Below, in pieces: positions 1 through 8,971 of a stretch of 64,000 bases of DNA. The DNA comes from Formosa algae (lineage in GTDB: Bacteria > Bacteroidota > Bacteroidia > Flavobacteriales > Flavobacteriaceae): contig NZ_LMAK01000067.1 in assembly GCF_001439665.1 (NCBI RefSeq), forward strand, positions 124,001 to 188,000, in the 5' to 3' direction. Under the pieces are notes generated by a model, which was given only the letters and a program-made list of their open reading frames with translations, had not been told where the DNA came from and searched no databases. Numbering within the stretch: position 1 is the stretch's first letter; every line of letters begins with the position of its first letter. The position numbers were made by a program, and so were the translations under genes.

Positions 1-50
1 TGGATGTAGTGTTTTGTATACTGGCATTTATATTTCTCGTACTTATTATG

Positions 51-58
51 TAACTTTG
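51..58 (+). promoter_or_regulatory. -7 element (TAACTTTG) of ahcY
   Basis: The sequence matches the Bacteroidota primary-sigma -7 consensus TAnnTTTG and is followed by CA. It lies 31 nt before the ahcY ATG, so the predicted leader is only about 27 nt and leaves no room for a riboswitch. No TTG is present at the usual 17-23 nt spacing upstream. Confidence 0.5.
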
Positions 59-89
59 CACTCTTAAATTCAGAGACAAATATACAATT

Positions 90-1406
90 ATGAATACAAA
101 AACGATTCCATACGTACCTTATAAAGTAAAAGACATGTCGCTTGCGGCTTGGGGAAGAAAAGAAATAGAATTAGCTGAAGCAGAAATGCCAGGTTTAATG
201 AGCCTTCGTGAAGAATACAAAGACAGCCAACCTTTAAAAGGCGCAAGAATTGCAGGATGTTTACATATGACGATTCAAACTGCAGTTTTAATTGAAACAT
301 TAAAAGCTTTAGGCGCAGAAGTAACGTGGAGTTCTTGTAATATTTTCTCTACTCAAGATCAAGCTGCCGCTGCAATTGCAGAAGGTGGTACTGCTGTTTA
401 TGCTTGGAAAGGTTTAACAGAAGAAGAATTTGAGTGGTGTATTGAACAAACATTATTCTTTGGTGAAGACAGACAACCACTAAACATGATTTTAGATGAT
501 GGTGGAGATTTAACCAATATGGTTTTAGATAAATACCCAGAATTAGTAGATGGTATTAATGGTTTATCTGAAGAAACAACTACAGGTGTTCACCGTTTAT
601 ACGAACGTATGAAAAACGGAACGTTACCCATGCCTGCTATTAACATTAACGATTCTGTTACAAAATCTAAATTCGATAATAAATACGGATGTAGAGAAAG
701 TGCTGTAGATGCAATTCGTCGTGCTACAGATGTTATGTTAGCTGGAAAACGTGTTATCGTTTGTGGTTATGGTGATGTTGGTAAAGGTACAGCAGCATCT
801 TTTAAAGGAGCTGGTAGTATTGTTACCGTTACAGAAATAGATCCTATTTGTGCGTTACAAGCTGCAATGGATGGTTTTGAGGTTAAGAAATTAGAATCTG
901 TAGTGACTACTGCAGATATTGTAATTACAACGACTGGAAATAAAGACATCGTTCGTGCCGAGCATTTTAAAGCGATGAAAGATAAAACTATCGTTTGTAA
1001 CATTGGACACTTCGATAACGAAATCCAAGTGGGTTGGTTAAACGATAACTATGGAGATACTAAAAACACAATTAAACCTCAGGTTGATAAATATACAATA
1101 GACGGAAAAGATATTATTTTATTAGCAGAAGGGCGTTTAGTAAACTTAGGTTGTGCAACAGGTCACCCAAGTTTTGTAATGAGTAACTCGTTTACAAACC
1201 AAACGTTAGCACAAATCGAATTGTGGACTAACAGAGATGCGTATAAGAATGAAGTATACATGTTACCTAAGCATTTAGATGAAAAAGTAGCAAAATTACA
1301 CTTAGCTAAAATTGGTGTTGAACTGACTGAATTAAAATCAGATCAAGCTGAATATATTGGTGTAACTGTTGAAGGTCCTTACAAACCTGAATACTACAGA
1401 TACTAA
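90..1406 (+). CDS. ahcY: adenosylhomocysteinase (SAH hydrolase)
   Basis: This enzyme reversibly cleaves S-adenosylhomocysteine to adenosine and homocysteine, removing the inhibitor produced by methyltransferases in the activated methyl cycle; it is cytosolic and NAD-dependent. The 438-residue length is normal for the family. Visible landmarks are the HMT motif at residues 59-61, [20 protein letters not shown], the catalytic [11 protein letters not shown] segment, the Rossmann motif GYGDVGKG near residue 225, [13 protein letters not shown] and the C-terminal KPEYYRY, which corresponds to the family's NAD-contacting tail. The gene is monocistronic: a promoter element lies just upstream and a hairpin terminator follows. 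Identification is secure. Confidence 0.98.
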   Translation: MNTKTIPYVPYKVKDMSLAAWGRKEIELAEAEMPGLMSLREEYKDSQPLKGARIAGCLHMTIQTAVLIETLKALGAEVTWSSCNIFSTQDQAAAAIAEGGTAVYAWKGLTEEEFEWCIEQTLFFGEDRQPLNMILDDGGDLTNMVLDKYPELVDGINGLSEETTTGVHRLYERMKNGTLPMPAININDSVTKSKFDNKYGCRESAVDAIRRATDVMLAGKRVIVCGYGDVGKGTAASFKGAGSIVTVTEIDPICALQAAMDGFEVKKLESVVTTADIVITTTGNKDIVRAEHFKAMKDKTIVCNIGHFDNEIQVGWLNDNYGDTKNTIKPQVDKYTIDGKDIILLAEGRLVNLGCATGHPSFVMSNSFTNQTLAQIELWTNRDAYKNEVYMLPKHLDEKVAKLHLAKIGVELTELKSDQAEYIGVTVEGPYKPEYYRY

Positions 1407-1455
1407 ATACATATTGATGTTGCTTAAAACACTTAAGTAACTCCTTATTATTTAT

Positions 1456-1487
1456 AAAAATCCCAAATAGTGATGTTTGGGATTTTT
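1456..1487 (+). terminator. intrinsic terminator of ahcY
   Basis: A 12-bp inverted repeat (AAAAATCCCAAA / TTTGGGATTTTT) with an 8-nt loop ends in a T run, 50 nt after the ahcY stop. Confidence 0.85.
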
Positions 1488-1541
1488 TATGCTTTAAACC
1501 AAAATGTATTGAAGTAAACACACCTAAGTTAAACGAAACTC

Positions 1542-1575
1542 AAAAAGTCCTTGCAATAATTTGCAAGGACTTTTT
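1542..1575. terminator. bidirectional terminator between ahcY and rpmA
   Basis: A perfect 15-bp inverted repeat (AAAAAGTCCTTGCAA and its complement) surrounds a TAAT loop, with A and T runs at the two ends. It lies just downstream of rpmA on the minus strand and would end the rplU-rpmA transcript. It also backs up the ahcY terminator. Confidence 0.88.
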
Positions 1576-1602
1576 TTAATATATTGTAAAGAAAATTATT
1601 TC

Positions 1603-1863
1603 TTAAACCTCGAAAGGAATTATAGAAACGTAAGATTTGTTATCTTTCTTCTTTGTAAATTTCACAACACCATCCACTTTAGCGTGTAATGTATGATCTT
1701 TACCTCCATACACGTTTTCACCTGGGTGATGTGTATTTCCTCTTTGTCTTATGATGATATTTCCTGCGATTGCGGCTTGACCACCAAATATCTTAACACC
1801 TAAGCGTTTTGATTCTGATTCTCTACCGTTTTTAGAACTACCTACCCCTTTTTTGTGAGCCAT
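1603..1863 (-). CDS. rpmA: 50S ribosomal protein bL27
   Basis: bL27 is a component of the large ribosomal subunit whose N-terminal tail reaches towards the peptidyl-transferase centre. The 86-residue protein begins [16 protein letters not shown] and contains the family signature [18 protein letters not shown]. The conserved N terminus starts directly at Met-Ala-His, so there is no sign of the cleaved N-terminal extension found in Firmicutes. It is the second gene of the conserved rplU-rpmA operon, 42 nt after rplU, and is followed by a strong terminator. Confidence 0.97.
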   Translation of the reverse strand: MAHKKGVGSSKNGRESESKRLGVKIFGGQAAIAGNIIIRQRGNTHHPGENVYGGKDHTLHAKVDGVVKFTKKKDNKSYVSIIPFEV

Positions 1864-1905
1864 TGTCTTAAGGTTTTATATTGTTGATAATAGTGAATTT
1901 GAAAA

Positions 1906-2526
1906 TTACTTTTCAATTCCACCGTCTAATTTGTCTTGTAATACTTTTAATTCATCCCATTTACCATCTGCAGCTAACTGAGCTTGTTTTGGCCAAGTTT
2001 CTGTAACGATGTGAGATAATCTTGAGCTAGCAGCAGTTAATACTTCGCTTAATTTCTCAGCTGGAGTATTTGCAACTTTAGCGAAAGTATCGATTCCTGC
2101 ATTTACTAAAGCTTCAGCAGCTTTAGGTCCAGCACCTTCGATTTTCTTTAAATCATCTGCTTTAGTAGCAGTTGTTTTTTTAGCCTTCTTTGCTGGGGCA
2201 GCTTTTTTAGCTCCAGAAGCAGCAATACTTTCAATTACGATTTCAGTAAGAGCCTGACGGTGTCCGTTTTTAACACGGTATCCTTTACGTCTCTTTTTCT
2301 TGAAAACAATAACTTTATCACCTTGAAGGTGTTTTAAGATTTTTGCACTTACTTGTGCTCCATCTATAGCCGGGGCGCCTAAAGTTACATTGTCACCATC
2401 TCCTATTAGAAGTACATTATCAAAAGATACTGCATCTCCTTCTTCAGAAGCTAAACGGTTAACAAACACTTTTTGGTCTTTTTCAACTTTAAATTGTTGC
2501 CCTGCTATCTCTACAATTGCGTACAT
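1906..2526 (-). CDS. rplU: 50S ribosomal protein bL21 with C-terminal helix-hairpin-helix extension
   Basis: The first ~101 residues are an ordinary bL21, an early-assembling 23S rRNA-binding protein: MYAIVEIAGQQFKVE at the start, then FKKKRRKGYRVKNGHRQ. A Lys/Ala/Thr-rich linker (about 104-123) follows. It leads to a helix-hairpin-helix-like module (about 125-165, LKKIEGAGPKAAEALVNAGI) and a helical tail to residue 206, which doubles the usual length. From general knowledge, similar extensions occur in other Bacteroidota. The role of the extension is unknown, and extra rRNA contact is an inference. It is cotranscribed with rpmA from a well-formed promoter. Confidence 0.95.
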   Translation of the reverse strand: MYAIVEIAGQQFKVEKDQKVFVNRLASEEGDAVSFDNVLLIGDGDNVTLGAPAIDGAQVSAKILKHLQGDKVIVFKKKRRKGYRVKNGHRQALTEIVIESIAASGAKKAAPAKKAKKTTATKADDLKKIEGAGPKAAEALVNAGIDTFAKVANTPAEKLSEVLTAASSRLSHIVTETWPKQAQLAADGKWDELKVLQDKLDGGIEK

Positions 2527-2883
2527 AGCGTAACGTTTTATTTATTAATTTTGTTCAAAAATGAGTGCAAATATACACCTAATTAATTAAACTACAAACG
2601 TTTTATTAAAATTGAAATAATTTTATGTGCTTTTTAAATGCATAACACCAAAACTCCTACACTTTACTTACAACGCACTCCTCCTTTTCAGTAATTACAC
2701 CTCAACAAATTTACTTAAAACATTAAAGTCAAATACAAAACATCATAATTAACAAAATAATATGTTTTACACCAGACAATGTTGTTGTAAGGTTTTCATT
2801 TCTTATTTTCGTTAAATATGTAACTTTCCTAATAGCTACTAGACATATCAATAAATTAAAAATCAACTTAACACAAACTCACA
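2527..2883. other. divergent intergenic region, rplU / M16 protease
   Basis: This 357-nt AT-rich gap separates two divergent genes. It holds the rplU promoter at 2568-2597. Towards the protease gene there is an imperfect -7-like element TAACTTTC at 2821-2828, whose last base differs from consensus. I see no ORF, RNA gene or repeat in it. Confidence 0.6.
2568..2597 (-). promoter_or_regulatory. promoter of rplU-rpmA
   Basis: Read on the minus strand, this is TTG (2597-2595), 19 nt, then TATATTTG (2575-2568), followed by CA. Both elements and the spacing match the Bacteroidota consensus. The leader to the rplU ATG is about 38 nt. Confidence 0.72.
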
Positions 2884-4203
2884 ATGAAAAAAAGCTTATT
2901 TACTTTAGCTTCTTTGTTGCTTGTTGGCCATCTAGCTACAGCACAAAAAGTTGAATTTGAAGAGTACGACTTGGACAATGGATTACATGTAATCTTGCAC
3001 CAAGACAACACAGCACCAGTTGTAACAACTTCAGTAATGTACCACGTTGGAGCCAAAGACGAAAACCCAGAACGCACAGGCTTCGCTCACTTTTTTGAAC
3101 ACCTTTTATTTGAAGGTACAGAAAATATAGAACGTGGAGAATTCATGAAAATTATCCCTGCTAATGGTGGAAAATTTAATGCAAACACGACAGACGACAG
3201 AACCTATTATTACGAAGTTTTCCCTTCTAACAAAGTAGAACTTGGTTTATGGCTAGAGTCTGAGCGTTTAATGCATCCCGTTATTAACCAAATTGGAGTA
3301 GACACTCAAAACGAAGTTGTAAAAGAAGAAAAACGTATGCGTGTAGACAATCAGCCTTACGGAAAATTCTTAGAACAAGTTAAAGTTAACCTATTTACAA
3401 AGCACCCATACCGATGGACTACTATTGGTAAAATGGAACACCTAGATGCTGCTACTCTTGAAGAGTTTCAAGCCTTCAACAAAAAATATTATATTCCAAA
3501 CAATGCTGTTTTAGTTGTTGCTGGAGATATTGATAAAACCAAGGTAAAAAAAATGATAAAGGATTACTTTGGTCCAATTCCTAAAGGCGCGCCAATTGTA
3601 AGAAACTTACCAAAAGAAGATCCGATCACTACAGCAATTGAAGCTAAAGCTTACGACAGCAACATTCAAATTCCAGCAATAATTCAAGCCTACAGAACAC
3701 CTTCTTATAAGGAACGCGATGCTTATGTTTTAGAAATGATTTCGTCTTATTTAAGCGGTGGTAAATCTTCCAAACTTTACAAAAAATTAGTCGACGATAA
3801 AAAAATGGCTTTACAAGTAGGTGCTATGAGTATTAGCCAAGAGGACTACAGTGCTTACATTGTTTACGGTTTACCTTTAGGAGACACAACTCTTGCCAAT
3901 TTAACTAAAGAAATTGATGAAGAAATTGTAAAAATTCAAACCAATTTAATTTCTGAACGCGATTACGAAAAATTAATCAATCAATTTGAGAATCAGTTTG
4001 TAAACTCAAATTCAAGTGTAGAAGGTATTGCAAGCTCTTTAGCAACGTACTACTTACTTTACGACGATGTAAATTTAATTAACAACGAAATTAATATTTA
4101 CAGATCTATAACAAGAGAAGACATTCAAGCTGTTGCTAAAAAGTATTTAAATCCTAACCAAAGGTTATTATTAGAATACTTACCAGAAGACAAAAAGCAA
4201 TAA
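2884..4203 (+). CDS. secreted M16-family zinc metalloprotease, catalytic subunit
   Basis: This is a pitrilysin/processing-peptidase-like protease. A Sec signal peptide (about residues 1-20, ending ATA-Q) directs it to the periplasm or outside. The inverted zinc motif HxxEH is intact at residues 69-73 (HFFEH), and the expected downstream glutamate lies in EVVKEEKR near residue 148. An M16C-like domain follows (SGGKSSKLYKKL). At 439 residues it is a single two-domain half-clamshell, so it should need a partner. That partner is encoded 19 nt downstream by an M16 homologue lacking the zinc motif. Substrate is unknown. Confidence 0.93.
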   Translation: MKKSLFTLASLLLVGHLATAQKVEFEEYDLDNGLHVILHQDNTAPVVTTSVMYHVGAKDENPERTGFAHFFEHLLFEGTENIERGEFMKIIPANGGKFNANTTDDRTYYYEVFPSNKVELGLWLESERLMHPVINQIGVDTQNEVVKEEKRMRVDNQPYGKFLEQVKVNLFTKHPYRWTTIGKMEHLDAATLEEFQAFNKKYYIPNNAVLVVAGDIDKTKVKKMIKDYFGPIPKGAPIVRNLPKEDPITTAIEAKAYDSNIQIPAIIQAYRTPSYKERDAYVLEMISSYLSGGKSSKLYKKLVDDKKMALQVGAMSISQEDYSAYIVYGLPLGDTTLANLTKEIDEEIVKIQTNLISERDYEKLINQFENQFVNSNSSVEGIASSLATYYLLYDDVNLINNEINIYRSITREDIQAVAKKYLNPNQRLLLEYLPEDKKQ

Positions 4204-4222
4204 TCCAAAACGTACACAAAAA

Positions 4223-6274
4223 ATGAAAACAAAAATATCAGTATTATTAGTATTGTTTTTAATGTCTGTTGGCGTTCACGCTCAAATAGACAGATCTAAA
4301 CAACCTGAGCCGGGACCTGCTCCAAAAATCACTTTGGAAAACCCACAAGAATTTCAATTAAAAAATGGTATTAAAGTCCTTGTGGTAGAAAACCACAAAC
4401 TACCTAAAGTAACTTTTTCTTTACGATTAGACAATAAACCTATTACAGAAGGTAACAAAGCCGGAGTTTCTAGCTTACTGTCTTCTATGTTAGGTAACGG
4501 AACAACATCAATTCCGAAAGATAAATTTAACGACGAAATAGACTTCTTAGGAGCGCGTTTAGGTTTTGGTTCTCAAAGCGGATACGCATCGTCTTTAACA
4601 AAGTATTCATCTCGTATTTTAGAATTAATGGCAGATGCTGCTATTAATCCGCTATTAACAGAAGAAGAATTTCAAAAAAGTAAAGACCAACTTATTGAAG
4701 GTTTAAAATCTCAAGAAAAAAGTGTAGACGCTATCGCTTCTAGGGTCGGAAACGCTTTATCTTATGGTAAAAATAATCCTTACGGAGAATTTACTACAGA
4801 AGAAACCGTAAACAACATTACGCTTCAAGATGTTAAAGATTTTTATACTACATATTTTATTCCTAACAATGCATATTTAGTAGTTGTTGGAGATGTAGAT
4901 TTTAAATCCGTAAAAAAAGCCATTACTAAAGATTTTGGAAAATGGAAAAAAGGAGCTGACATTACAACAGCAACACCTGCTACTACAGCAAATGTTACTG
5001 CAACACAAATAGACTTTGTAGATGCGCCAAATGCCGTACAATCTAATGTTGTAGTTACAAACAATGTCGATTTAAAAATGAACGACCCAGACTATTTTGC
5101 TGCTAAAATTGCAAACTACATTTTAGGAGGTGGTGGCGAAGGGTATTTATTTAAAAACCTTCGAGAAGAACACGCTTATACTTATGGCGCATATTCTTCA
5201 CTTAGAGACAGCCGTTATAACGCTGGGCGTTTTGAAGCAAGCTCTCAAGTAAGAAATGCCGTTACAGATAGTGCTGCTGTTCAGATTTTAAATGAAATCA
5301 AAAGAATTAAAACAGAACTTGTAGACCCTAAAGATTTAGAAAGTGCTAAGGCTAAATATGTAGGAAGTTTTGTTATGGCTTTAGAAAAACCTGAAACCGT
5401 TGCCGAATACGCCTTAAACATTAAGCTGAATGATTTACCAAAAGATTTTTATGAAACGTATTTAGAAAAAATAAACGCGTTAACACCTGCAGACATCCAG
5501 AAAGCAGCTAACAAGTATTTTAAATCTGAAAATGCACGTATAATTATTGTAGGTAAAGGAAGTGATGTATTAACTAACCTTGAAAAAACAGGCGTTCCAA
5601 TTAAGTATTATGATAAATATGCGACACCTGTAGAAAAACCGACTTACGAGGTTGCATTACCTGCAGATATGACAGTAGAAAAAGTACTACAGAGTTACAT
5701 CGCTGCAATAGGTGGTAAAGACAAACTTGATGCTGTAAACACAATAAACATTGTAGCTGAAGCAGAATTACAGCCTGGAGTGATGATGAATTTAGACATT
5801 AAAAAAACATCAAAAAAACAATTTGCACAAGAAATTGTTGCTATGGGTCAATCTGTAATGAAAACCGTAATGGATAGTAAATCAGGTTATGTTGTTATGC
5901 AAGGACAAAAGAAAGAGATGACAGAAGAGGAAATCACAAAATCAATCTCTGAAGCAGCTCCATTCCCTGAATTAAACTATTTAAACAATGGCGTTACTTT
6001 AGAAAGCATAGAAAATATAGACGGAGAAAACGCATACAAAATTAAAGTAAGCGAAGAATTATCTGCATTCTATAGCGTTGAGTCTGGATTAAAATTAAAA
6101 GAAGAACGATCTACACCAATGGGTAGTGCTTCATTATTTTATTCTGATTACAAAGATGTAAACGGAATTAAATTTCCTTATAAATTATCTCAAACTATGG
6201 GACCACAAAAATTCGATTTCGTAGTAAAAGATTTAAAAATAAATGAAGGTATTACAGACGAAGATTTCAAATAA
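4223..6274 (+). CDS. M16-family non-catalytic partner with LolA-like C-terminal domain
   Basis: This second M16 protein carries a signal peptide (cut near VHA-Q). The HxxEH zinc motif is absent at the expected place (ITEGNKAGVSSLLSSML), so it cannot be a metalloprotease by itself. It keeps the glycine-rich segment and the Arg/Tyr-rich region (EEHAYTYGAYSSLRDSRYNAGRF) that the non-catalytic chain contributes in heterodimeric M16 enzymes. From about residue 480 to 683 there is an extra beta-rich domain resembling a LolA-type lipid-binding fold; this reading is tentative. It is cotranscribed with the catalytic gene and followed by a bidirectional terminator. Confidence 0.9.
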   Translation: MKTKISVLLVLFLMSVGVHAQIDRSKQPEPGPAPKITLENPQEFQLKNGIKVLVVENHKLPKVTFSLRLDNKPITEGNKAGVSSLLSSMLGNGTTSIPKDKFNDEIDFLGARLGFGSQSGYASSLTKYSSRILELMADAAINPLLTEEEFQKSKDQLIEGLKSQEKSVDAIASRVGNALSYGKNNPYGEFTTEETVNNITLQDVKDFYTTYFIPNNAYLVVVGDVDFKSVKKAITKDFGKWKKGADITTATPATTANVTATQIDFVDAPNAVQSNVVVTNNVDLKMNDPDYFAAKIANYILGGGGEGYLFKNLREEHAYTYGAYSSLRDSRYNAGRFEASSQVRNAVTDSAAVQILNEIKRIKTELVDPKDLESAKAKYVGSFVMALEKPETVAEYALNIKLNDLPKDFYETYLEKINALTPADIQKAANKYFKSENARIIIVGKGSDVLTNLEKTGVPIKYYDKYATPVEKPTYEVALPADMTVEKVLQSYIAAIGGKDKLDAVNTINIVAEAELQPGVMMNLDIKKTSKKQFAQEIVAMGQSVMKTVMDSKSGYVVMQGQKKEMTEEEITKSISEAAPFPELNYLNNGVTLESIENIDGENAYKIKVSEELSAFYSVESGLKLKEERSTPMGSASLFYSDYKDVNGIKFPYKLSQTMGPQKFDFVVKDLKINEGITDEDFK

Positions 6275-6293
6275 TCAGAATCTACTACTTTAT

Positions 6294-6323
6294 AAAAAAC
6301 CGAAGCTAACACTTCGGTTTTTT
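6294..6323. terminator. bidirectional terminator between M16 operon and EamA gene
   Basis: A 12-bp inverted repeat (AAAAAACCGAAG / CTTCGGTTTTTT) surrounds a 6-nt loop. Its right end touches the stop codon of the convergent transporter gene. Confidence 0.88.
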
Positions 6324-7198
6324 TATGCCTTTTTATTAGCTAAATACACCCCTAATAAAATAATTAAAGAAGCAAAAGCTTGCAACATACTAAACCCTTC
6401 TCCATCTAAAAAACCCCAAGTTAACGCCACTATAGGCATTACATAAGTCACAGACGAAGCAAACACCGGAGTCGATATTCTAATTAAGTTATTAAATAAT
6501 ACTTTAGCCAAAGCCGTTCCAAAAAAAGATAAAATAAACACATACATTAAAGCCATTTTAAGCTCTGGATGGTTCAAATTAGAACTTTCAAAAAAATCTG
6601 TAAAATATAATATTATTAACGCAGGAATTACAATCACCACATAATTACCCGTTGCAATAGTTAATGGTTTTAAATGCTGTAAATACCGTTTTATAATATT
6701 AACATTAAACGCATACATTACAGTAGCCAAGACAATATAACCAGCATATAAATAGTTTTGATGCGGATTAAGGTCTGCGCCTTTAACAACCAACAAAGCC
6801 GTACCTACAAAACCCAAAATCACACCAAAAACCTGGCGTTTAGTAGATGCAATCTGAAATACAGCAAAACCCACCAAAACCGTTTGTAATGGCACTAAAG
6901 AATTTAATATAGAAGCAATCGCACTATCGATTTCAGTTTCAGCTATAGCAAATAAAAACGCTGGTATAAACGATCCAAAAACACCAGAAAGCATAACCCA
7001 TTTCCAAGCTTGTTTATCTATGGTTTGGATTGATTTTAATCCTACAGTAAATAAAATTAAAGCTGTAAAAATGGTCCTTAATGCACCTAACTGAAAGGCT
7101 GTAACTCCTATGAGTGCTTTTTTCATTAATATAAATGAGCTTCCCCAAATTAATGACAACACAAAAAGATAACCCCATTTTTTGGTATTCTCGCTCAT
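6323..7198 (-). CDS. EamA/DMT-superfamily transporter
   Basis: This 291-residue inner-membrane protein has about ten hydrophobic segments arranged as two tandem EamA units (roughly residues 8-140 and 150-288), typical of drug/metabolite exporters. The conserved early segment LIWGSSFILMKKAL and the end of the first unit match the family. Substrates range from amino acids to metabolites and cannot be told from sequence. The gene stands alone, convergent with the M16 operon. Upstream on the minus strand is CATTTTTG (7226-7219), one base off the -7 consensus. Confidence 0.92.
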   Translation of the reverse strand: MSENTKKWGYLFVLSLIWGSSFILMKKALIGVTAFQLGALRTIFTALILFTVGLKSIQTIDKQAWKWVMLSGVFGSFIPAFLFAIAETEIDSAIASILNSLVPLQTVLVGFAVFQIASTKRQVFGVILGFVGTALLVVKGADLNPHQNYLYAGYIVLATVMYAFNVNIIKRYLQHLKPLTIATGNYVVIVIPALIILYFTDFFESSNLNHPELKMALMYVFILSFFGTALAKVLFNNLIRISTPVFASSVTYVMPIVALTWGFLDGEGFSMLQAFASLIILLGVYLANKKA

Positions 7199-7258
7199 AA
7201 ATCATTCTATTAAAGCTGCAAAAATGAAACTTTTAACATAAATACTCACATAAATTAT

Positions 7259-7266
7259 TAAATTTG
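7259..7266 (+). promoter_or_regulatory. -7 element (TAAATTTG)
   Basis: The sequence matches TAnnTTTG, 27 nt before the ATG of the heavy-metal-domain lipoprotein. No TTG is present at the usual -33 spacing. Confidence 0.45.
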
Positions 7267-7292
7267 TTCACCTTATATAAATTATTATTCCT

Positions 7293-7838
7293 ATGAAACA
7301 TTTTAAACTTGTTTACACTTTAGCATTAGTTTCAATCTTAGCATTTTCTTGTAAAGACAAAGCTGCAGAGCCTGAGATAAAAACTGTTGAAACGGCTGCA
7401 ACTGCAGAAACCACAACAAACACTTTAGACCCTAACGCCACTTACGCTAAAGCGGAATTCACTATCGAAGGAATGACTTGCCAAATTGGTTGTGCTAACA
7501 CCATAGAGAAAAAATTATCTAAATTAGATGGTATTAAATCTGCAACAGTGAGTTTTGACAAAAAACTAGCTATGGTAGAATATGATGTTGCTAAAGTAAA
7601 CGCCACTACTCTTGAAGAAACTGTAACTAAAGCCGGAGACATGTATAGTGTAAAAGACATGAAAACTGTTGAAGATTTTGATACAACTAGTACTGAAGAA
7701 ACAGAAACGTCTAAAAAAATGACGTGCAAAGGAGACTGTGAAGGTGAATGTAACGGAGACTGTAAAGGTAAATCTGAAGACATAGCAATGGCTTGTTCTG
7801 AACATGGAAAAGAAGGATGTTGCGCGACTAAAGCATAA
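7293..7838 (+). CDS. lipoprotein with heavy-metal-associated domain and Cys-rich tail
   Basis: A lipobox (LAFSC) places the acylated Cys at residue 20, so the protein is membrane-anchored outside the cytoplasm. Residues about 53-122 form a heavy-metal-associated (HMA) ferredoxin-like domain. Its metal motif is GMTCQIGC (Cys63 and Cys67), with three residues between the cysteines instead of the classic CxxC. The last 40 residues contain seven cysteines: a regular C-x3-C series at 145, 149, 153 and 157, then 168, 176 and 177. Binding of copper or another soft metal is likely from family knowledge; whether it delivers or sequesters metal cannot be decided. Confidence 0.85.
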   Translation: MKHFKLVYTLALVSILAFSCKDKAAEPEIKTVETAATAETTTNTLDPNATYAKAEFTIEGMTCQIGCANTIEKKLSKLDGIKSATVSFDKKLAMVEYDVAKVNATTLEETVTKAGDMYSVKDMKTVEDFDTTSTEETETSKKMTCKGDCEGECNGDCKGKSEDIAMACSEHGKEGCCATKA

Positions 7839-7860
7839 CTCTAACTATCACATAATTAAT

Positions 7861-7890
7861 AAAAAAGCATCTCTATCGAGATGCTTTTTT
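7861..7890. terminator. bidirectional terminator
   Basis: A perfect 13-bp stem (AAAAAAGCATCTC and its complement) surrounds a 4-nt loop between two convergent genes. The left arm is almost the same as that of the terminator at 8924-8954. Confidence 0.88.
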
Positions 7891-7953
7891 ATTAATATAT
7901 AGGAATCAAATTAAAAGGTTTTATTTTAGCTTTATAGCTGATAACACTTAGAT

Positions 7954-8742
7954 TTAAATCTTAATCTGCTTTACAATAACTTCTTGCGTTAAAGTATGCA
8001 CTTTAGGTCCGAACTGATTAAATATAGCGACATCTGCTGCATCAAGACCATAACCCACAGAGACGTAACCTCCTTTTAAACCTGTTTGAGTCGCATCGAA
8101 CACATACCAACGTCCACCAACATAAGCTTCAAACCACGCATGCATATCCATGGGTTTTAAATGATGTAGATAACCAACCACCATACGTGCAGGAATACTC
8201 AAACTCCTACATAAGGCAATTCCTAAATGTGCTAAATCACGACAAACACCAGAACCTTTTTGGTTCACTTCAACTGCCGAAATAGGATAAGCACTACTCC
8301 CAGGAATGTATTGAATTGTATACCGCAACCATTGTTCTATAGCATATACTTGTGCGTAACCTAATGGTTTATCTGCAGTAATTGTATTTGCTAAATCGTT
8401 AAAACGGTCGGATTCACAATATCTGCTCGGCAATAAATAACTTAGTACATCTGATGGTAAATCTTGAATATCTACAAAGGGTGCACTAAAATTCACATCT
8501 ACAAACTGAGACGTTTTCACATCAGATTTGGTGTGAATGGTAAAATGCCCCTTAGGCGCTACAAGTCTTTGGCACAAGTTACCATAAGCATCTGTAAACT
8601 CTACAATAGGCACACCTGGTGTTATTTTAAATTCATCGCATTCAATCCACTGTTCAGCCCCACTACGAGGACGCAACATTAAAATAAATGGAGATGGTAT
8701 CTCTACATCAAAAGACAAACTACAACTAACACGCAACCACAT
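7954..8742 (-). CDS. transglutaminase-like cysteine protease family protein
   Basis: The 262-residue protein has an N-terminal beta-rich region (about 1-105) and a transglutaminase-like core. The catalytic triad is visible as Cys in GSGVCRDLAHL, His in MDMHAWFEAY and Asp in WYVFDATQTG. No signal peptide is evident, so it is probably cytoplasmic. Bacterial members of this family are mostly proteases or amidases of unknown substrate rather than true crosslinking enzymes. It stands alone, with hairpins on both sides. Confidence 0.87.
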   Translation of the reverse strand: MWLRVSCSLSFDVEIPSPFILMLRPRSGAEQWIECDEFKITPGVPIVEFTDAYGNLCQRLVAPKGHFTIHTKSDVKTSQFVDVNFSAPFVDIQDLPSDVLSYLLPSRYCESDRFNDLANTITADKPLGYAQVYAIEQWLRYTIQYIPGSSAYPISAVEVNQKGSGVCRDLAHLGIALCRSLSIPARMVVGYLHHLKPMDMHAWFEAYVGGRWYVFDATQTGLKGGYVSVGYGLDAADVAIFNQFGPKVHTLTQEVIVKQIKI

Positions 8743-8923
8743 AAGTAAATCTTATTAAAAGCTTTTTACATTAGACAAACTGCTAATTATTAAATATAAA
8801 ACATTAACACCACACATGTATTAACTTATATGTTATATTACTACTATAAAGATGATTTAACAATAATAAATATCATCCTTTCGAGCACTTTTAATAAATA
8901 CAGAGCCGTAACCTTATCTATAT

Positions 8924-8954
8924 AAAAAAAGCATCTCTTAGAGGTGCTTTTTTT
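8924..8954 (-). terminator. terminator of the dienelactone hydrolase gene
   Basis: A 14-nt A-rich arm ending GCATCTC pairs with GAGGTGC plus seven T (one G-U pair), with a 3-nt loop. It lies 18 nt beyond the stop of the minus-strand hydrolase gene. Confidence 0.85.
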
Positions 8955-8971
8955 GTAATTGTATTTAAATA

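Noticed and set aside
1-89. SAH or SAM riboswitch before ahcY
   Set aside because: The predicted transcription start leaves a leader of about 27 nt, too short for either riboswitch.
7442-7805. Two minus-strand ORFs (113 and 79 codons) opposite the heavy-metal lipoprotein gene
   Set aside because: Both are antisense to a gene with clear lipobox and HMA motifs and are Ser/Val/Phe-rich shadows.
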